A DNA stretch of 64,000 nucleotides from NCBI RefSeq assembly GCF_003425685.1, contig NZ_QJKM01000006.1, forward strand, positions 248,001 to 312,000. The letters run 5' to 3'. Position 1 is the stretch's first letter, and every line of letters starts with the position of its first letter. The notes under the pieces were generated by a model. The model had not been told where the DNA came from. It saw nothing but the letters and a program-made list of their open reading frames with translations, and did no database searches. A program made the translations under genes and the position numbers. Below are positions 53,111-63,947 of this stretch, in pieces. Origin of the DNA: Rhizobium terrae. Its GTDB lineage: Bacteria > Pseudomonadota > Alphaproteobacteria > Rhizobiales > Rhizobiaceae.

Positions 53111-54235
53111 ATGCAATTTGCACCGCAACAGGATGAGGCCCTGAAGGCCGTTTCGAACTGGCTGAAAGAGGGCCGCAGCCAGGTTTTCCGGCTGTTCGGT
53201 TATGCCGGCACCGGCAAGACGACGCTTGCGAAATATTTCGCCGAACATGTGGACGGCGATGTGCTGTTTGCAGCTTTCACCGGCAAGGCGGCGCAGGTGC
53301 TTCGCTCGCGCGGCGCGCGCAACGCCAAGACGATCCACTCGCTGATCTACCGGCCGCGCGGCGAGGAGGCGGTCGAGGACGAGGAAACCGGCAAGACCTC
53401 GATCGCGCCGATGTTTTCCATCAACCGGCAGAGCCCGGTCGCCAAGGCGGCGCTGATCATCATCGACGAATGCTCGATGGTGGACGAGGCGCTCGGCAAG
53501 GACCTGATGAGCTTCGGGACGCCGATCCTGGTGCTCGGCGATCCCGGCCAGTTGCCGCCGGTCTCAGGCGGCGGGTTCTTCACCGAGCAGGAACCGGATT
53601 ACCTGTTGACGGAAATCCATCGCCAGGCCCGCGACAACCCGATCATCAAACTTGCCATGGACGTGCGCGAGGGCAAGGAGATCATGTACGGAGACTACGG
53701 CACCGCCCAGGTGATTTCCCGGAACGAGGTGACCCAGCCGCTGGTGCTGGAGGCCGACCAAGTCCTGGTCGGCACCAACAAGACCCGCAAGCGCTACAAT
53801 CAGCGGCTTCGGGAGCTCAAAGGGTTCACGGCGGAATATCCGCAATCCGGCGACAAGCTTGTCTGCCTCCGGAACGACCCCGCCAAGGGCCTGCTCAACG
53901 GTTCGCTGTGGCAGGTGATGAGTTCGTCGCGAGAGACCGTGAAACCCGGCATCAACCTGATGATCAAGCCGGAAGACGACGACATGGATCGTGGCGCGGC
54001 CAAGATCAAGCTTCTGAAGCAGGTTTTCGAGACCGAGGAGGAAATCCCCTGGTCGACGCGCAAGCGCTACGACGAGTTCGACTACGGTTATGCGCTGACC
54101 GTGCACAAGGCTCAAGGTTCGCAGTGGAACCGGGTCGTGCTGTTCGACGAGAGCTGGGCCTTTCGCGACACGCGCGAACGCTGGCTTTATACGGCGATCA
54201 CCCGCGCCGCCGAGACGCTGACGATCGTCCGCTGA
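53111..54235 (+). CDS. RecD-like superfamily 1B DNA helicase
   Basis: A 374-residue ATPase: Walker A FRLFGYAGTGKTTLAKYFAE, motif Ia FTGKAAQVLRSRGARNAKTIHS, Walker B ALIIIDECSMVDEALG, motif III ILVLGDPGQLPPVSG, and C-terminal GYALTVHKAQGSQWNRVVLF with LYTAITRAAETL. It lacks the N-terminal domains of RecD and RecD2, so it is a short stand-alone AAA_30-type helicase. The ATG at 53111 (MQFAPQQDEAL) is preferred over one 12 codons upstream. It diverges from the SDR-DoxX gene. Confidence 0.87.
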   Translation: MQFAPQQDEALKAVSNWLKEGRSQVFRLFGYAGTGKTTLAKYFAEHVDGDVLFAAFTGKAAQVLRSRGARNAKTIHSLIYRPRGEEAVEDEETGKTSIAPMFSINRQSPVAKAALIIIDECSMVDEALGKDLMSFGTPILVLGDPGQLPPVSGGGFFTEQEPDYLLTEIHRQARDNPIIKLAMDVREGKEIMYGDYGTAQVISRNEVTQPLVLEADQVLVGTNKTRKRYNQRLRELKGFTAEYPQSGDKLVCLRNDPAKGLLNGSLWQVMSSSRETVKPGINLMIKPEDDDMDRGAAKIKLLKQVFETEEEIPWSTRKRYDEFDYGYALTVHKAQGSQWNRVVLFDESWAFRDTRERWLYTAITRAAETLTIVR

Positions 54236-54260
54236 TTTCTTGCAGTACAGTTCGGCAGGA

Positions 54261-54950
54261 TCAGTTCGGCACGATGCCGAGCAGAACCGCCTTGGCGACT
54301 GCCTGAAAACGGTTGGTGGCCTGGAATTTGCGGATGATGCCGTCTTCCATCTGCCGCAGGTCTTCGAATTCGAGGTTGAGCGTGCGGGCAAGGCGCGGGG
54401 CGGAATAACCTTCCGCCATCAGGGCGAGACACTGCTTTTCCCGATCCGTCAGAACAAGCTGCATCGGCCTCGCCGTTTCGGGACCGTCATCCGTTTCTTC
54501 GCCCGTCAGCAGGTTTTCGATCTGCTGCATCTGCCGGCGGATATTGGAAATGTCGGAGGTCAGTTCGCGCTTGCGCCGGGCAAGCATGGCGTGGAACAAT
54601 TCATCGGCTTCTTCCTGGCTGCTGGCGCCGGCGAGCTCCTCCATCAGATCCTGGATGGCGGCGACGGAAATTCCGATCTCGCGGCAGGCGTTGATGACCG
54701 CCATCTGCTGGATATTCTCGCTGTTGTAGACCCGCATCGTCCCGGAGCGCTTGGCCGTGATCAGGCCCTTTTCCTCATAGAAGTGCAGCGTGCGATGGGT
54801 AACGCCGAACATGTCCGCCATCTCGGCGATCGCGACCGGCTGTTCGGGAATTTCGAATGGCAGGGTGATCTGGGGGAGGAAACTGAATGGTCCGGGGCTC
54901 CCAATGGGAGTGTCGCCTCCGGTTATCCTATGCATTACATCGCTCCGCAT
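54261..54950 (-). CDS. MerR-type regulator with a LuxR-like C-terminal helix-turn-helix
   Basis: A 229-residue protein that joins two DNA-binding modules. Residues about 38-108 are a MerR domain (VAIAEMADMFGVTHRTLHFYEEKGLITAKR). A coiled segment follows (RRKRELTSDISNIRRQMQQIENLL). Residues about 165-229 look like a GerE/LuxR HTH (LVLTDREKQCLALMAEGYSAPRLARTL...). There is no metal-binding cysteine pair. GGAG five bases before the ATG supports the start. What it senses and regulates is unknown; a TACGT-T-ACGTA site lies 181 bp upstream. Confidence 0.8.
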   Translation of the reverse strand: MRSDVMHRITGGDTPIGSPGPFSFLPQITLPFEIPEQPVAIAEMADMFGVTHRTLHFYEEKGLITAKRSGTMRVYNSENIQQMAVINACREIGISVAAIQDLMEELAGASSQEEADELFHAMLARRKRELTSDISNIRRQMQQIENLLTGEETDDGPETARPMQLVLTDREKQCLALMAEGYSAPRLARTLNLEFEDLRQMEDGIIRKFQATNRFQAVAKAVLLGIVPN

Positions 54951-55285
54951 CGGGTCTCCTGCGAAATGGCGTGTCAGTCACGCTACATCCTGGGGTTGCT
55001 ATTTCGGCAAGACCCCCAATGGATTGTCCTCGGTACGGAAAATGCGGATCCGATCGACTAGGTGGCAGAATTCACCGTCCAGGCCCTAATTTCCGCCGCC
55101 TTGGACCCTTCCGGCGAATTCTGTTAGCAATACGTTACGTAAAATTTTAGAAAATGGTAGCCCCGCCTCCCCCGTGAATTCTTGTCCATCAAAACTCTTT
55201 ATGAGTGCAATTTTCCAAGGCTGGTGGCCTTCCGGCAGCGCATGGCCTAAAAGCAGGGCGATTTCTTCGAGCCCTGGGATTTGCC
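54951..55285. other. Divergent region between the MerR-type gene and pdxJ
   Basis: A 335-bp non-coding region. It contains TACGT-T-ACGTA at 55131-55141 within AT-rich sequence (to about 55154). TTACGT-type dyads are bound by some MerR-family regulators (LiuR/FadP group), so this could be the operator of the neighbouring regulator or a pdxJ control site. No reading frame or RNA is convincing. Confidence 0.5.
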
Positions 55286-56038
55286 ATGCCGACCAAGCTT
55301 TCCGTCAATCTCAATGCCGTCGCCATGCTGCGCAACCGACGCGATCTTCCCTGGCCGAGCGTCGAAGCGCTGGGGCGTATCGCGCTTCAGGCCGGCGCTG
55401 CCGGTCTTACCGTGCATCCGCGGCCCGACCAGCGGCATATCCGCTTTTCCGACCTGCCGGTGATCCGGGCGCTGATCGATGATGAATTCCCGCATGCCGA
55501 GTTCAATATCGAAGGTTATCCGAGCGAGGATTTTCTGGCGCTTTGCGAGAGGACCGAACCCGAGCAGGTGACGTTGGTTCCGGACGATCCTGCCCAGGCG
55601 ACCTCGGACCACGGTTTCGACTTCCGGGCGAGCGGAGAATGGCTGAAGCCGATCGTGGCGCGGCTCAAGAAAGGCGGCATGCGGGTTTCGCTGTTTGCCG
55701 ATGGCGACGGCGACGTGGAAGCGGTGAAGCTGGCCAAAGCAACGGGCGCCGACCGGATCGAACTTTATACCGGGCCTTATGGCGGCTGTTTCGATAATCC
55801 AGAGCTTGGCACCGAGATCCTCGAAAAACTCGGCCGGACGGCAGATGCCGCCTTCCGCGAAGGGCTGGACGTCAATGCGGGCCACGACCTGACGGTCGCC
55901 AACCTGCCGGCGCTGGTGAAGCGCATTCCGAGGCTCGCCGAGGTCTCGATCGGTCACGGACTGACGGCGGATGCGCTGGAATACGGCATGGCGGAGACGG
56001 TTCGCCGCTTCCGGCGCGCCTGCGGGCAAGCGGTGTGA
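55286..56038 (+). CDS. pdxJ: Pyridoxine 5'-phosphate synthase
   Basis: A 250-residue TIM-barrel enzyme making pyridoxine 5'-phosphate from 1-deoxyxylulose-5-P and 3-amino-2-oxopropyl phosphate. Motifs: [59 protein letters not shown] and [13 protein letters not shown]. The start [10 protein letters not shown] (55286) is chosen over an ATG 27 codons earlier; the ribosome site is weak. The LPWP/VPDDP sequence variant is typical of Rhizobiales. Confidence 0.94.
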   Translation: MPTKLSVNLNAVAMLRNRRDLPWPSVEALGRIALQAGAAGLTVHPRPDQRHIRFSDLPVIRALIDDEFPHAEFNIEGYPSEDFLALCERTEPEQVTLVPDDPAQATSDHGFDFRASGEWLKPIVARLKKGGMRVSLFADGDGDVEAVKLAKATGADRIELYTGPYGGCFDNPELGTEILEKLGRTADAAFREGLDVNAGHDLTVANLPALVKRIPRLAEVSIGHGLTADALEYGMAETVRRFRRACGQAV

Positions 56039-56057
56039 TTGCGGCCCGACCTCGCTC

Positions 56058-57002
56058 TCAGGCCGCCGAAAGCTTCGCTTCGCCGAGGTCGAGTTCCCAG
56101 GTCTGCCCGACGCATTCCGGCCCGAACATCGCATGTCTCTCCTCGGAGACGAGCCGGAAGCCGGCGGTCGTGTAGATCCTGAGCGCCGCCGTCAGGCAAT
56201 CATTGGTCCACAATGACAGCTTTCTGTAGCCGACTAAGGTCGAGAACTTGATGCACTGGTCGACGAGCGTGCGACCAAGACCGAGGCCGCGCGCGGCGGG
56301 ATCGAGATAGAGAAGCCGCAGCTTGGCGGTGTCGCCGCCGCCATCGGCCACAACCACCGAGCCAACCCGCCGGCCGTCGCGTTCGGCAATCCAGCAGCGC
56401 TCCCGCTCCGGGTTGAAATTGGCGATGAACCTGCCGGCGACCTCGGCGACGAGGCCTTCGAATTTTTCATTCCAGCCGTATTCGCGCGTGTAGGCGACCG
56501 CCTGGGTCTCGATGAGCCAGCCCATGTCGCCGATGCGGTGCGGACGGATGACGAGCGGCGCCCGGGCCGCCTGACCCGGATCGAGAAGGGCGCGGATGGT
56601 CTGCATCGAACCGATCAGGTTTTCGCGGCCGGCTTCGTCCACATGCTGCAATTCCTCGGTCAGCTGCCGGCGGGAGAGGGCGCCGAGCATTTCGTATTCC
56701 GCTTGTCCCTTGTCGGTGACAACCAGAATCTGGCTGCGTCCGTCGACGGGATCGGGTTCGCCGTCTATGAAGCCCGCCTCCCGGAATTTCTTGAGGAGCC
56801 GGCTGAGATAGGCAGGGTCGAGACCGAGATCCCGGTTGAGCTCGGTCGCCGAGACGCGCTGCCTTGCGCCCATCTCGTAAAGGATGCGCGCTTCGGTCAG
56901 CGTGTAAGGGGTTTCGAGGTAGCTCTTGGAAAGCAGTCCGAGCTTGTTGGTGTAGAAACGGTTGAAGGCGCGGACGGTATCGAGAAAGGCGGGGTCGGTC
57001 AT
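56058..57002 (-). CDS. MarR-type regulator fused to a GNAT acetyltransferase
   Basis: A 314-residue fusion. Residues 1-140 are a MarR winged helix (YTLTEARILYEMGARQRVSA; LDPAYLSRLLKKFREAGFID). Residues about 150-314 are a GNAT domain with acetyl-CoA loop LDPAARGLGLGRTLVDQC and LSLWTNDCLTAALRIYTTAGF. This architecture is a known family, but its substrate is mostly unknown. AGGAGATT precedes the ATG, and a perfect inverted repeat upstream (57027-57050) is a likely autoregulatory operator. Confidence 0.9.
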   Translation of the reverse strand: MTDPAFLDTVRAFNRFYTNKLGLLSKSYLETPYTLTEARILYEMGARQRVSATELNRDLGLDPAYLSRLLKKFREAGFIDGEPDPVDGRSQILVVTDKGQAEYEMLGALSRRQLTEELQHVDEAGRENLIGSMQTIRALLDPGQAARAPLVIRPHRIGDMGWLIETQAVAYTREYGWNEKFEGLVAEVAGRFIANFNPERERCWIAERDGRRVGSVVVADGGGDTAKLRLLYLDPAARGLGLGRTLVDQCIKFSTLVGYRKLSLWTNDCLTAALRIYTTAGFRLVSEERHAMFGPECVGQTWELDLGEAKLSAA

Positions 57003-57026
57003 GAGCTGAATCTCCTGTGGGGAGAT

Positions 57027-57050
57027 TCAGTCCACTATTTATTGGACTGA
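57027..57050. promoter_or_regulatory. Perfect inverted repeat, probable MarR-type operator
   Basis: TCAGTCCA (57027-57034) and TGGACTGA (57043-57050), with an 8-bp AT-rich spacer, lie 24 bp before the MarR-GNAT start. A 24-bp dyad next to its own gene is the usual setting of a MarR autoregulatory site. Confidence 0.65.
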
Positions 57051-57061
57051 GTCAAATAAAA

Positions 57062-57775
57062 TTATGCCGCCTGAACTGCCACATGACCGGCAAGTGCGAA
57101 ATCGACGGCAGCCTCGGCATGGACCGCGGTGGAATCGACGCCGGGAAGCGGCAGGTTTGCGGGATCGAGCAGAAGGCAGATTTCGGTGCATCCGAGGATG
57201 ATGCTGTCGGCGCCTGCCGCCTTGGCCTTCTCGATCATCGCGATGGCGCGTCTGCGGGAGGCATCGAGCACGGTGCCGGCGCAAAGTTCGTTGAAGATGA
57301 TGTTGTGGATGTCGGTGCGATCGTCCGCCTCCGGCACGACGACATCGATGCCGAGCGCCTTCATGTGTTCCGCATAAAAGCCATGTTCCATCGTGTAGCG
57401 GGTGGCGAGCAGGAGGGGGCGTTTCAAGCCCTGCGCCTTGAGCGCCCCAGCCGTTTCATCGATGATGTGGACGAGCGGAACGTCGACGGCCGCCTGCACC
57501 TCGCGCGCGATGAGATGCATGGTGTTGGTGCAGATCAGCACACATTCGGCACCGGCTTTTTTCAGGTTTTCGGCACTTGCTGCCAGATGTGCGGCCGCCA
57601 GATCCCAGCGGCCGGCCTTCTGCATTTCGACGATCTCGGCGAAGTTGACCGAGTGGAGGAGAATATCGGCGGAAGCGAGCCCGCCGAGGCGATCACGGAC
57701 CATTTCGTTGATGAGCCGATAATACACCGCAGTGCTTTCGAAACTCATGCCACCAATCAATCCGATCCTGCGCAT
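57062..57775 (-). CDS. Aspartate/glutamate racemase-family protein (YgeA-like)
   Basis: A 237-residue protein with both catalytic cysteines of the family: CVLICTNTMHLIA (first Cys region) and SIILGCTEICLLL (second). The start MRRIGLIGGMSFEST is typical of aspartate racemases and broad-specificity YgeA. GGAG precedes the ATG at 57775. It lies upstream of the MarR-GNAT gene but the operator between them suggests separate control. The preferred amino acid is unknown. Confidence 0.88.
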   Translation of the reverse strand: MRRIGLIGGMSFESTAVYYRLINEMVRDRLGGLASADILLHSVNFAEIVEMQKAGRWDLAAAHLAASAENLKKAGAECVLICTNTMHLIAREVQAAVDVPLVHIIDETAGALKAQGLKRPLLLATRYTMEHGFYAEHMKALGIDVVVPEADDRTDIHNIIFNELCAGTVLDASRRRAIAMIEKAKAAGADSIILGCTEICLLLDPANLPLPGVDSTAVHAEAAVDFALAGHVAVQAA

Positions 57776-57854
57776 TTTTTCTCCAAATAAGACAGAATTT
57801 AGCAACTCCATCTCAATATCGTGAAATTTGGAGATTTGCAATCCTTCTTGAATC

Positions 57855-58739
57855 TCAGCCGGCGAGGGCAGCCTTCTGCTCTTCGAAATAGCTGGCGAGC
57901 GATTGCGGTTTCCGACCGGTCAGGGCTTCGAAATCGCCCGTGACCAGATCAAAATTGCCGGCGCGCATGTTGGCATCGGCCGAGACCAGCATCTTGACCA
58001 CGAAATCGGGCAGGCCGGCGCCCGTCAGGCCCTGGCCAAGCTGTTCGTCGGTGACGTGTACGACGTCCAGCGGCTTTCCGGCGGCGGCGGAAACACGGGC
58101 GGCGATTTCCTCGGCGGTCAGCGATTCCTGACCGGTCAGCGTCAGCACCTGGCTGCCGGCCGGAGGGTTGGAGAGCGCGGATGCGGCGGCACGGGCGCAG
58201 TCGTCACGGCTGATATTGCTGAGCTTGCCGGCGCCCATGGCAGTATACCATTTGCCGGCCTGCAGGTTGTGCGGCATGCCCAACAGGTAATTGTCGTGGT
58301 ACCAGGAATTGCGCAGGATCGTGTAAGGGATGCCACTCGCCTTGATCGCCTCCTCGGTGCCAAGATGATCGGGAGCGAAGCTGACCAGCGATCTGTCCGG
58401 GTTGGGCATGGAGGTGTAGACGAGATGCTTGACGCCCGCCTTCATCGCGGCAGCGACCGCCGTCTTATGCTGCTTCAGCCGACCACCCGGTGTGGCGAGG
58501 TCGTCGGTGGAGATGATCAGGACACGATCTGCGCCGGCAAAGGCTTTTGCGAGGCCCTCCTCGTCCTTGAAATCGGCGGCGCGGGTCTCAACACCCCTGG
58601 CGGCGATGTCGGCGAGCCTGCCCGGGTCGCGGCTTGCGGCGATCAGATCGCCGGGCGCGACCTTCTGGGTTTCGAGCAGGTGGTGGAGCACCGCGCGGCC
58701 GAGTTGTCCGGCAGCACCGGTGACGAGAAGTCTGGTCAT
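57855..58739 (-). CDS. NmrA-like NAD(P)H:quinone oxidoreductase (QorB/QOR2-like)
   Basis: A 294-residue atypical SDR: LLVTGAAGQLGRAVLHHLLE at the N-terminus, DRVLIISTDDL and HLVYTSMPNPDRSL in the middle, and SYHDN-like NSWYHDNYLLGMP later, as in E. coli QorB (YtfG). These enzymes reduce quinones with NADPH. It is divergent from an HxlR-type regulator, the same arrangement as qor genes regulated by QorR. Confidence 0.85.
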   Translation of the reverse strand: MTRLLVTGAAGQLGRAVLHHLLETQKVAPGDLIAASRDPGRLADIAARGVETRAADFKDEEGLAKAFAGADRVLIISTDDLATPGGRLKQHKTAVAAAMKAGVKHLVYTSMPNPDRSLVSFAPDHLGTEEAIKASGIPYTILRNSWYHDNYLLGMPHNLQAGKWYTAMGAGKLSNISRDDCARAAASALSNPPAGSQVLTLTGQESLTAEEIAARVSAAAGKPLDVVHVTDEQLGQGLTGAGLPDFVVKMLVSADANMRAGNFDLVTGDFEALTGRKPQSLASYFEEQKAALAG

Positions 58740-58797
58740 GTCCTATCCCTTTCCTTGGGGCATGCTCGCACACTTGCCTGTGGCGAGATGGTTGTTG

Positions 58798-58812
58798 GTC
58801 TCAAAAAGAGAC
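58798..58812. promoter_or_regulatory. Small inverted repeat in the qorB-like/HxlR divergent region
   Basis: GTCTC-AAAAA-GAGAC, followed by CTAGCACTAG, lies between the two divergent start codons. It is a candidate HxlR-family binding site; the assignment rests on position alone. Confidence 0.35.
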
Positions 58813-58857
58813 TAGCACTAGAATAAGAATTGACTTCGTGCTGTAAAGGAGGCAGTT

Positions 58858-59301
58858 TTGAGGGAGATCGTTACCTCCAAGGAACCACCCATGGCCATTT
58901 ACCTGATGGAAAAGCGCATGCTGAACGGTCAGGAATGCGACACGCAAACCTGGGACATGGGCAATTGCCCGGTGCGCGACGTTCTCGACCGGATTGCCGG
59001 CAAGTGGTCGACGCTGCTGCTCGAAGCGCTGGCGCACAAGCCTTATCGCTTCGGCGAACTGCGTCGGCTGGTGCCGGACATTTCCCAGCGCATGCTGACC
59101 CAGACGCTGCGCGACCTGCAGCGCGATGGTTATATCGAGCGCGAGGTTTTCCCAACCAAGCCGCCGAGTGTCGAATACCGTATGACCGATCTCGGCCGCT
59201 CGCTGTTCGAGCCGCTGTCGAAAGTACTCTTATGGGCGGGGGAGAACCATGCCTCGGTGAAGGCGGCGCGGGTGAAGTTTGACGAAAGCGAACTCGCCTG
59301 A
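58858..59301 (+). CDS. HxlR-family (QorR-like) transcription regulator
   Basis: A 147-residue winged-helix protein: [20 protein letters not shown] with the conserved redox-capable Cys, [20 protein letters not shown], and [20 protein letters not shown] wing. A consensus AGGAGG five bases before TTG 58858 supports this start; an ATG at 58891 with AAGGAA is the alternative (136 residues). It probably represses the divergent quinone reductase gene and may sense oxidants or quinones through Cys. Confidence 0.87.
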   Translation: MREIVTSKEPPMAIYLMEKRMLNGQECDTQTWDMGNCPVRDVLDRIAGKWSTLLLEALAHKPYRFGELRRLVPDISQRMLTQTLRDLQRDGYIEREVFPTKPPSVEYRMTDLGRSLFEPLSKVLLWAGENHASVKAARVKFDESELA

Positions 59302-59454
59302 TTGCGCCGAAGACGCAGGCCGGTACGGAGCAGGGCCTGTCCGGCACGTTGATTGCGGGATCCCCATGTCGGCAAGAGCACTCTGAGATAGTGCGGCGTT
59401 GTTCATCGTGGCGTTCGGCCAGATTCCAGGCTTTGGCAGCAAGGCTCGAACCGT

Positions 59455-59481
59455 AAAAGGGCGGCACGCAGGCCGCCCTTT
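59455..59481. terminator. Bidirectional terminator
   Basis: AAAAGGGCGGC-ACGCAG-GCCGCCCTTT: seven GC pairs plus A/T flanks on both sides. It lies 25 bp after the stop of the minus-strand alcohol dehydrogenase and also ends the region downstream of the HxlR gene. Confidence 0.75.
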
Positions 59482-59505
59482 CCCTTTGACGGATCGAAAG
59501 CGGTG

Positions 59506-60552
59506 TCAGGCCTTCAGGGATGCCATGTCGATCACGAAGCGGTAGCGCACATCGCTTTTCACCACCCGTTCGAATGCATCGTTGATGTTCTGGATGTCGA
59601 TCTTCTCGATCTCCGAGACGATGCCGTGCTCGCCGCAGAAATCCAACATTTCCTGGGTCTCCTTGATCGAGCCGATCATCGAGCCGGAAAGGCTCCGGCG
59701 GCCGGGGATGAGCGAGAACGCGTGGACCGGCACGGCGTGCTCCGGAACGCCGACAAGGACCATGGAGCCGTTGACTTTCAGAAGGCCGAGATAGGCGTTC
59801 CAGTCGATCGCGACGCCGACCGTGCAGATGATCAGGTCGAATGTGCCGGCGAGCTTGGCGAAGGTCTCCGCATCGCTTGTGGCGTAATATTCCCTGGCGC
59901 CGAGCTTCAGCCCGTCTTCCTTCTTGGACAGCGTCTGGGAAAGCACGGTGACATCCGCACCCATGGCGGCGCCGAGCTTGACACCCATATGGCCGAGGCC
60001 GCCCATGCCGACGATCGCGACCTTCTTACCGGGGCCGGCATTCCAGTGCCTGAGTGGCGAATAAAGCGTGATGCCGGCGCAAAGCAGCGGGGCTGCTGCG
60101 TCCAGCGGCAGATTGTCTGGGATCGACAGGACGTAACCTTCCTTGACGACGATCGAGTCGGAATAACCGCCATGGGTCGGCGTCTTGCCATCGGCTTCGA
60201 CGTCGTTATAGGTCTGCACCAGGCCCGGCATATACTGTTCGTTGTCGAGGTCGCGGGTGGCGCAGCCAACGCAACTGTCGACGAAGCAGCCGACGCCGAC
60301 CTTGTCGCCGACCTTGAATTTCGTCACGGAAGAGCCGACGGCCGATACCGTGCCGACGATTTCGTGGCCGGGCACCATCGGGTATTTCGAAAAGCCCCAT
60401 TCGTTGCGGGCCTGGTGGATGTCGGAATGGCAGACGCCGCAATATTCGATCGAGATGACGACGTCGTCGGCATTCGGTGCGCGGCGCTCGAAGGTAAAGG
60501 GCGTCAAGGGTTGCGACGCGTCGGTCGCGGCATAGCCTCTGGCAATGGCCAT
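59506..60552 (-). CDS. Zinc-type alcohol/aldehyde reductase (YahK/cinnamyl-alcohol-dehydrogenase-like)
   Basis: A 348-residue MDR enzyme. Catalytic-zinc motifs are intact ([17 protein letters not shown] and [10 protein letters not shown]), and the NADP fold shows [21 protein letters not shown]. The structural-zinc loop is degraded: after DSCVGC the third and fourth cysteines of CxxCxxCx7C are missing ([10 protein letters not shown]). The start [12 protein letters not shown] has GGAG six bases upstream. It is divergent from an AraC-type activator, like yqhD/yqhC. It probably reduces aldehydes with NADPH. Confidence 0.87.
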   Translation of the reverse strand: MAIARGYAATDASQPLTPFTFERRAPNADDVVISIEYCGVCHSDIHQARNEWGFSKYPMVPGHEIVGTVSAVGSSVTKFKVGDKVGVGCFVDSCVGCATRDLDNEQYMPGLVQTYNDVEADGKTPTHGGYSDSIVVKEGYVLSIPDNLPLDAAAPLLCAGITLYSPLRHWNAGPGKKVAIVGMGGLGHMGVKLGAAMGADVTVLSQTLSKKEDGLKLGAREYYATSDAETFAKLAGTFDLIICTVGVAIDWNAYLGLLKVNGSMVLVGVPEHAVPVHAFSLIPGRRSLSGSMIGSIKETQEMLDFCGEHGIVSEIEKIDIQNINDAFERVVKSDVRYRFVIDMASLKA

Positions 60553-60757
60553 GAAGAGCTCCATTCAGCTGATGGTTGGGAGGGAATTGAACGGGGCGGA
60601 CTATGCCGGCAAAGAACGCAAGGGCGTTAGACCGATCCTGTCAGCTTTTTGCACGATCCTGCAAAAGTCCGTCGTCGGGGCCTTTGCCGGAGGCCGAACG
60701 CATTCTAGATAAGGCTCATCGAGCCCCGGGCCTGTTTCTCATTCGAAAGCCATCTGC

Positions 60758-61663
60758 ATGACGCTGCCGTTCAATCGCTATCAGGAGATTGCCTCGATCG
60801 CCGCCCGCTTTGCGCCGGACGAGGGCGAATTCCAGACGGGGATCGAGGGCCTGGCGATCAGCCGTCGCTCGACGCCGAGCGCCCCGTGTCACGGCAGCTA
60901 TCGCCCCTGTTTCGCAATGGTCATCCAGGGGCAGAAATGCGTGCAGTTGGGCTCAGATACGATCAATTACGGTCCGGGTTCCTATCTCCTGACCTCGCTC
61001 GATCTGCCGGTAACCTGGCGCGTGGTCGAGGCTAGTCCCGAATCTCCGCATTTCTGCGTGACGCTTGCCATCAACAGCGAAAAGCTTCTCGACCTGCTCA
61101 ACCGCATCGACATGCGCAAGCCGGTGATGACTGGCATTGCCCAGCGCGGCATCGTCGTCAACGATGCGACGCCGGAGCTTTTCGACGCGGCGCTGAGGTT
61201 TTTCCGTTTGCTCGATAATCCGAACGACATTGCCGCCATGGCGCCATTGATCGAGCAGGAACTCCTCTACCGGATTCTGACCGGACCTGCCGGAGACCAG
61301 CTGATCAGCATCGCGATCGCCGACAGCCACGGCAACCGGATATCCCGTGCCATCGCCTGGCTGCGGGAGAATTTCGCGCGGACACTGCGGATCGAAGACC
61401 TCGCCGAACACGTCAACATGAGCGTGTCCTCGTTCCACCATCACTTCAAGGCGATCACCGCGATGACGCCCGTCCAATATCAGAAGCAGTTGCGCCTGCA
61501 CGAGGCGCGGCGGCTGATGCTGTTCGAGCGGCTGGATGCCGGGATGGCCGGCCACCGTGTCGGTTACCAGAGCCAGTCGCAGTTCAGCCGCGAATACAGC
61601 CGTCTTTACGGCATGTCGCCGGCGCGGGATGTCGAAACCCTGCTGGAAGCGGCTGCCGAATAA
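60758..61663 (+). CDS. AraC-family regulator with AraC_N domain (YqhC-like)
   Basis: A 301-residue regulator: AraC_N-type sensor half (SAPCHGSYRPCFAMVIQGQK; GPGSYLLTSLDLPVTWRV) and a double HTH (RTLRIEDLAEHVNMSVSSFHHHFKAITAMTP; VGYQSQSQFSREYSRLYG). It lies divergent from the alcohol dehydrogenase across 205 bp and likely activates it in response to aldehydes, as YqhC does for yqhD. The ATG has no strong ribosome site. Confidence 0.87.
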   Translation: MTLPFNRYQEIASIAARFAPDEGEFQTGIEGLAISRRSTPSAPCHGSYRPCFAMVIQGQKCVQLGSDTINYGPGSYLLTSLDLPVTWRVVEASPESPHFCVTLAINSEKLLDLLNRIDMRKPVMTGIAQRGIVVNDATPELFDAALRFFRLLDNPNDIAAMAPLIEQELLYRILTGPAGDQLISIAIADSHGNRISRAIAWLRENFARTLRIEDLAEHVNMSVSSFHHHFKAITAMTPVQYQKQLRLHEARRLMLFERLDAGMAGHRVGYQSQSQFSREYSRLYGMSPARDVETLLEAAAE

Positions 61664-61671
61664 GCCGACCG

Positions 61672-62034
61672 TCAGCCCTTGGATAGCGACTTGTCGTTAC
61701 GGCATTGGGAAAGCTTGAGCTGTTTGAAGGAGAGGATCCTGGTGATCCGTTCCTCGCCATCCGTTTCGACCGACAGGCAGGCGCAGGCATAACCATAGTA
61801 GCCGTTGGTCTTGACGAATTCCTTTTCCGAAATGTCAGGGATGAGATCCATGCCTTCCGGCTCCTCGTCGTCAGGCCCCTGCGTCATGATCGTCCAGGTA
61901 TTGTCGCGGTCTTCCAGCCACCAGTTGCGCGGCGTCGGATTCTGAATCCAGCCGCAGCGGGTTTCCGCAGCCTGGGCAAAAGCCGGAAGAGCGGCGAGGA
62001 CAAGCGCGGCCGGCAGGCCGGATATGCGTTTCAT
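61672..62034 (-). CDS. DUF4087-family secreted protein
   Basis: A 120-residue protein with a signal peptide (MKRISGLPAALVLAALPAFAQA) and the DUF4087 body (RCGWIQNPTPRNWWLEDRDNTWTI; GYACACLSVETDGEE). The four cysteines could form periplasmic disulfides. Function unknown. It is convergent with the AraC gene, 8 bp apart. Confidence 0.82.
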   Translation of the reverse strand: MKRISGLPAALVLAALPAFAQAAETRCGWIQNPTPRNWWLEDRDNTWTIMTQGPDDEEPEGMDLIPDISEKEFVKTNGYYGYACACLSVETDGEERITRILSFKQLKLSQCRNDKSLSKG

Positions 62035-62107
62035 GGTTGATTCCCCCAACACGGTGTGCATCCAGAATAGCCGTATTTCTTGAAAGGACCATGATTTCGA
62101 AACCGGC

Positions 62108-62159
62108 TTGACGGCTGCGACGAATGGTTTATACGAACGGAACCGTACCGTACGGTACG
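62108..62159 (+). promoter_or_regulatory. Promoter with overlapping TetR-type operator
   Basis: TTGACG (62108-62113), about 16 bases, then TATACG (62130-62135), followed at the predicted start of transcription by a perfect 16-bp palindrome, CGTACCGTACGGTACG (62144-62159). An operator at that position would block RNA polymerase. It precedes the TetR-family gene by 17 bp. Confidence 0.72.
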
Positions 62160-62176
62160 CAATAAGGATTAAAACC

Positions 62177-63894
<1,718 letters not shown>

Positions 63895-63916
63895 GTCTCA
63901 AATATACAGCGAAATG

Positions 63917-63947
63917 AAAAGGCTCGGGTGAATTCCCGGGCCTTTTT
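63917..63947 (+). terminator. Intrinsic terminator after ilvC
   Basis: AAAAGGCTCGGG-TGAATT-CCCGGGCC followed by TTTTT, eight stem pairs with one G-U, 23 bases after the ilvC stop. The remaining bases to the window edge hold no recognisable gene. Confidence 0.88.
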
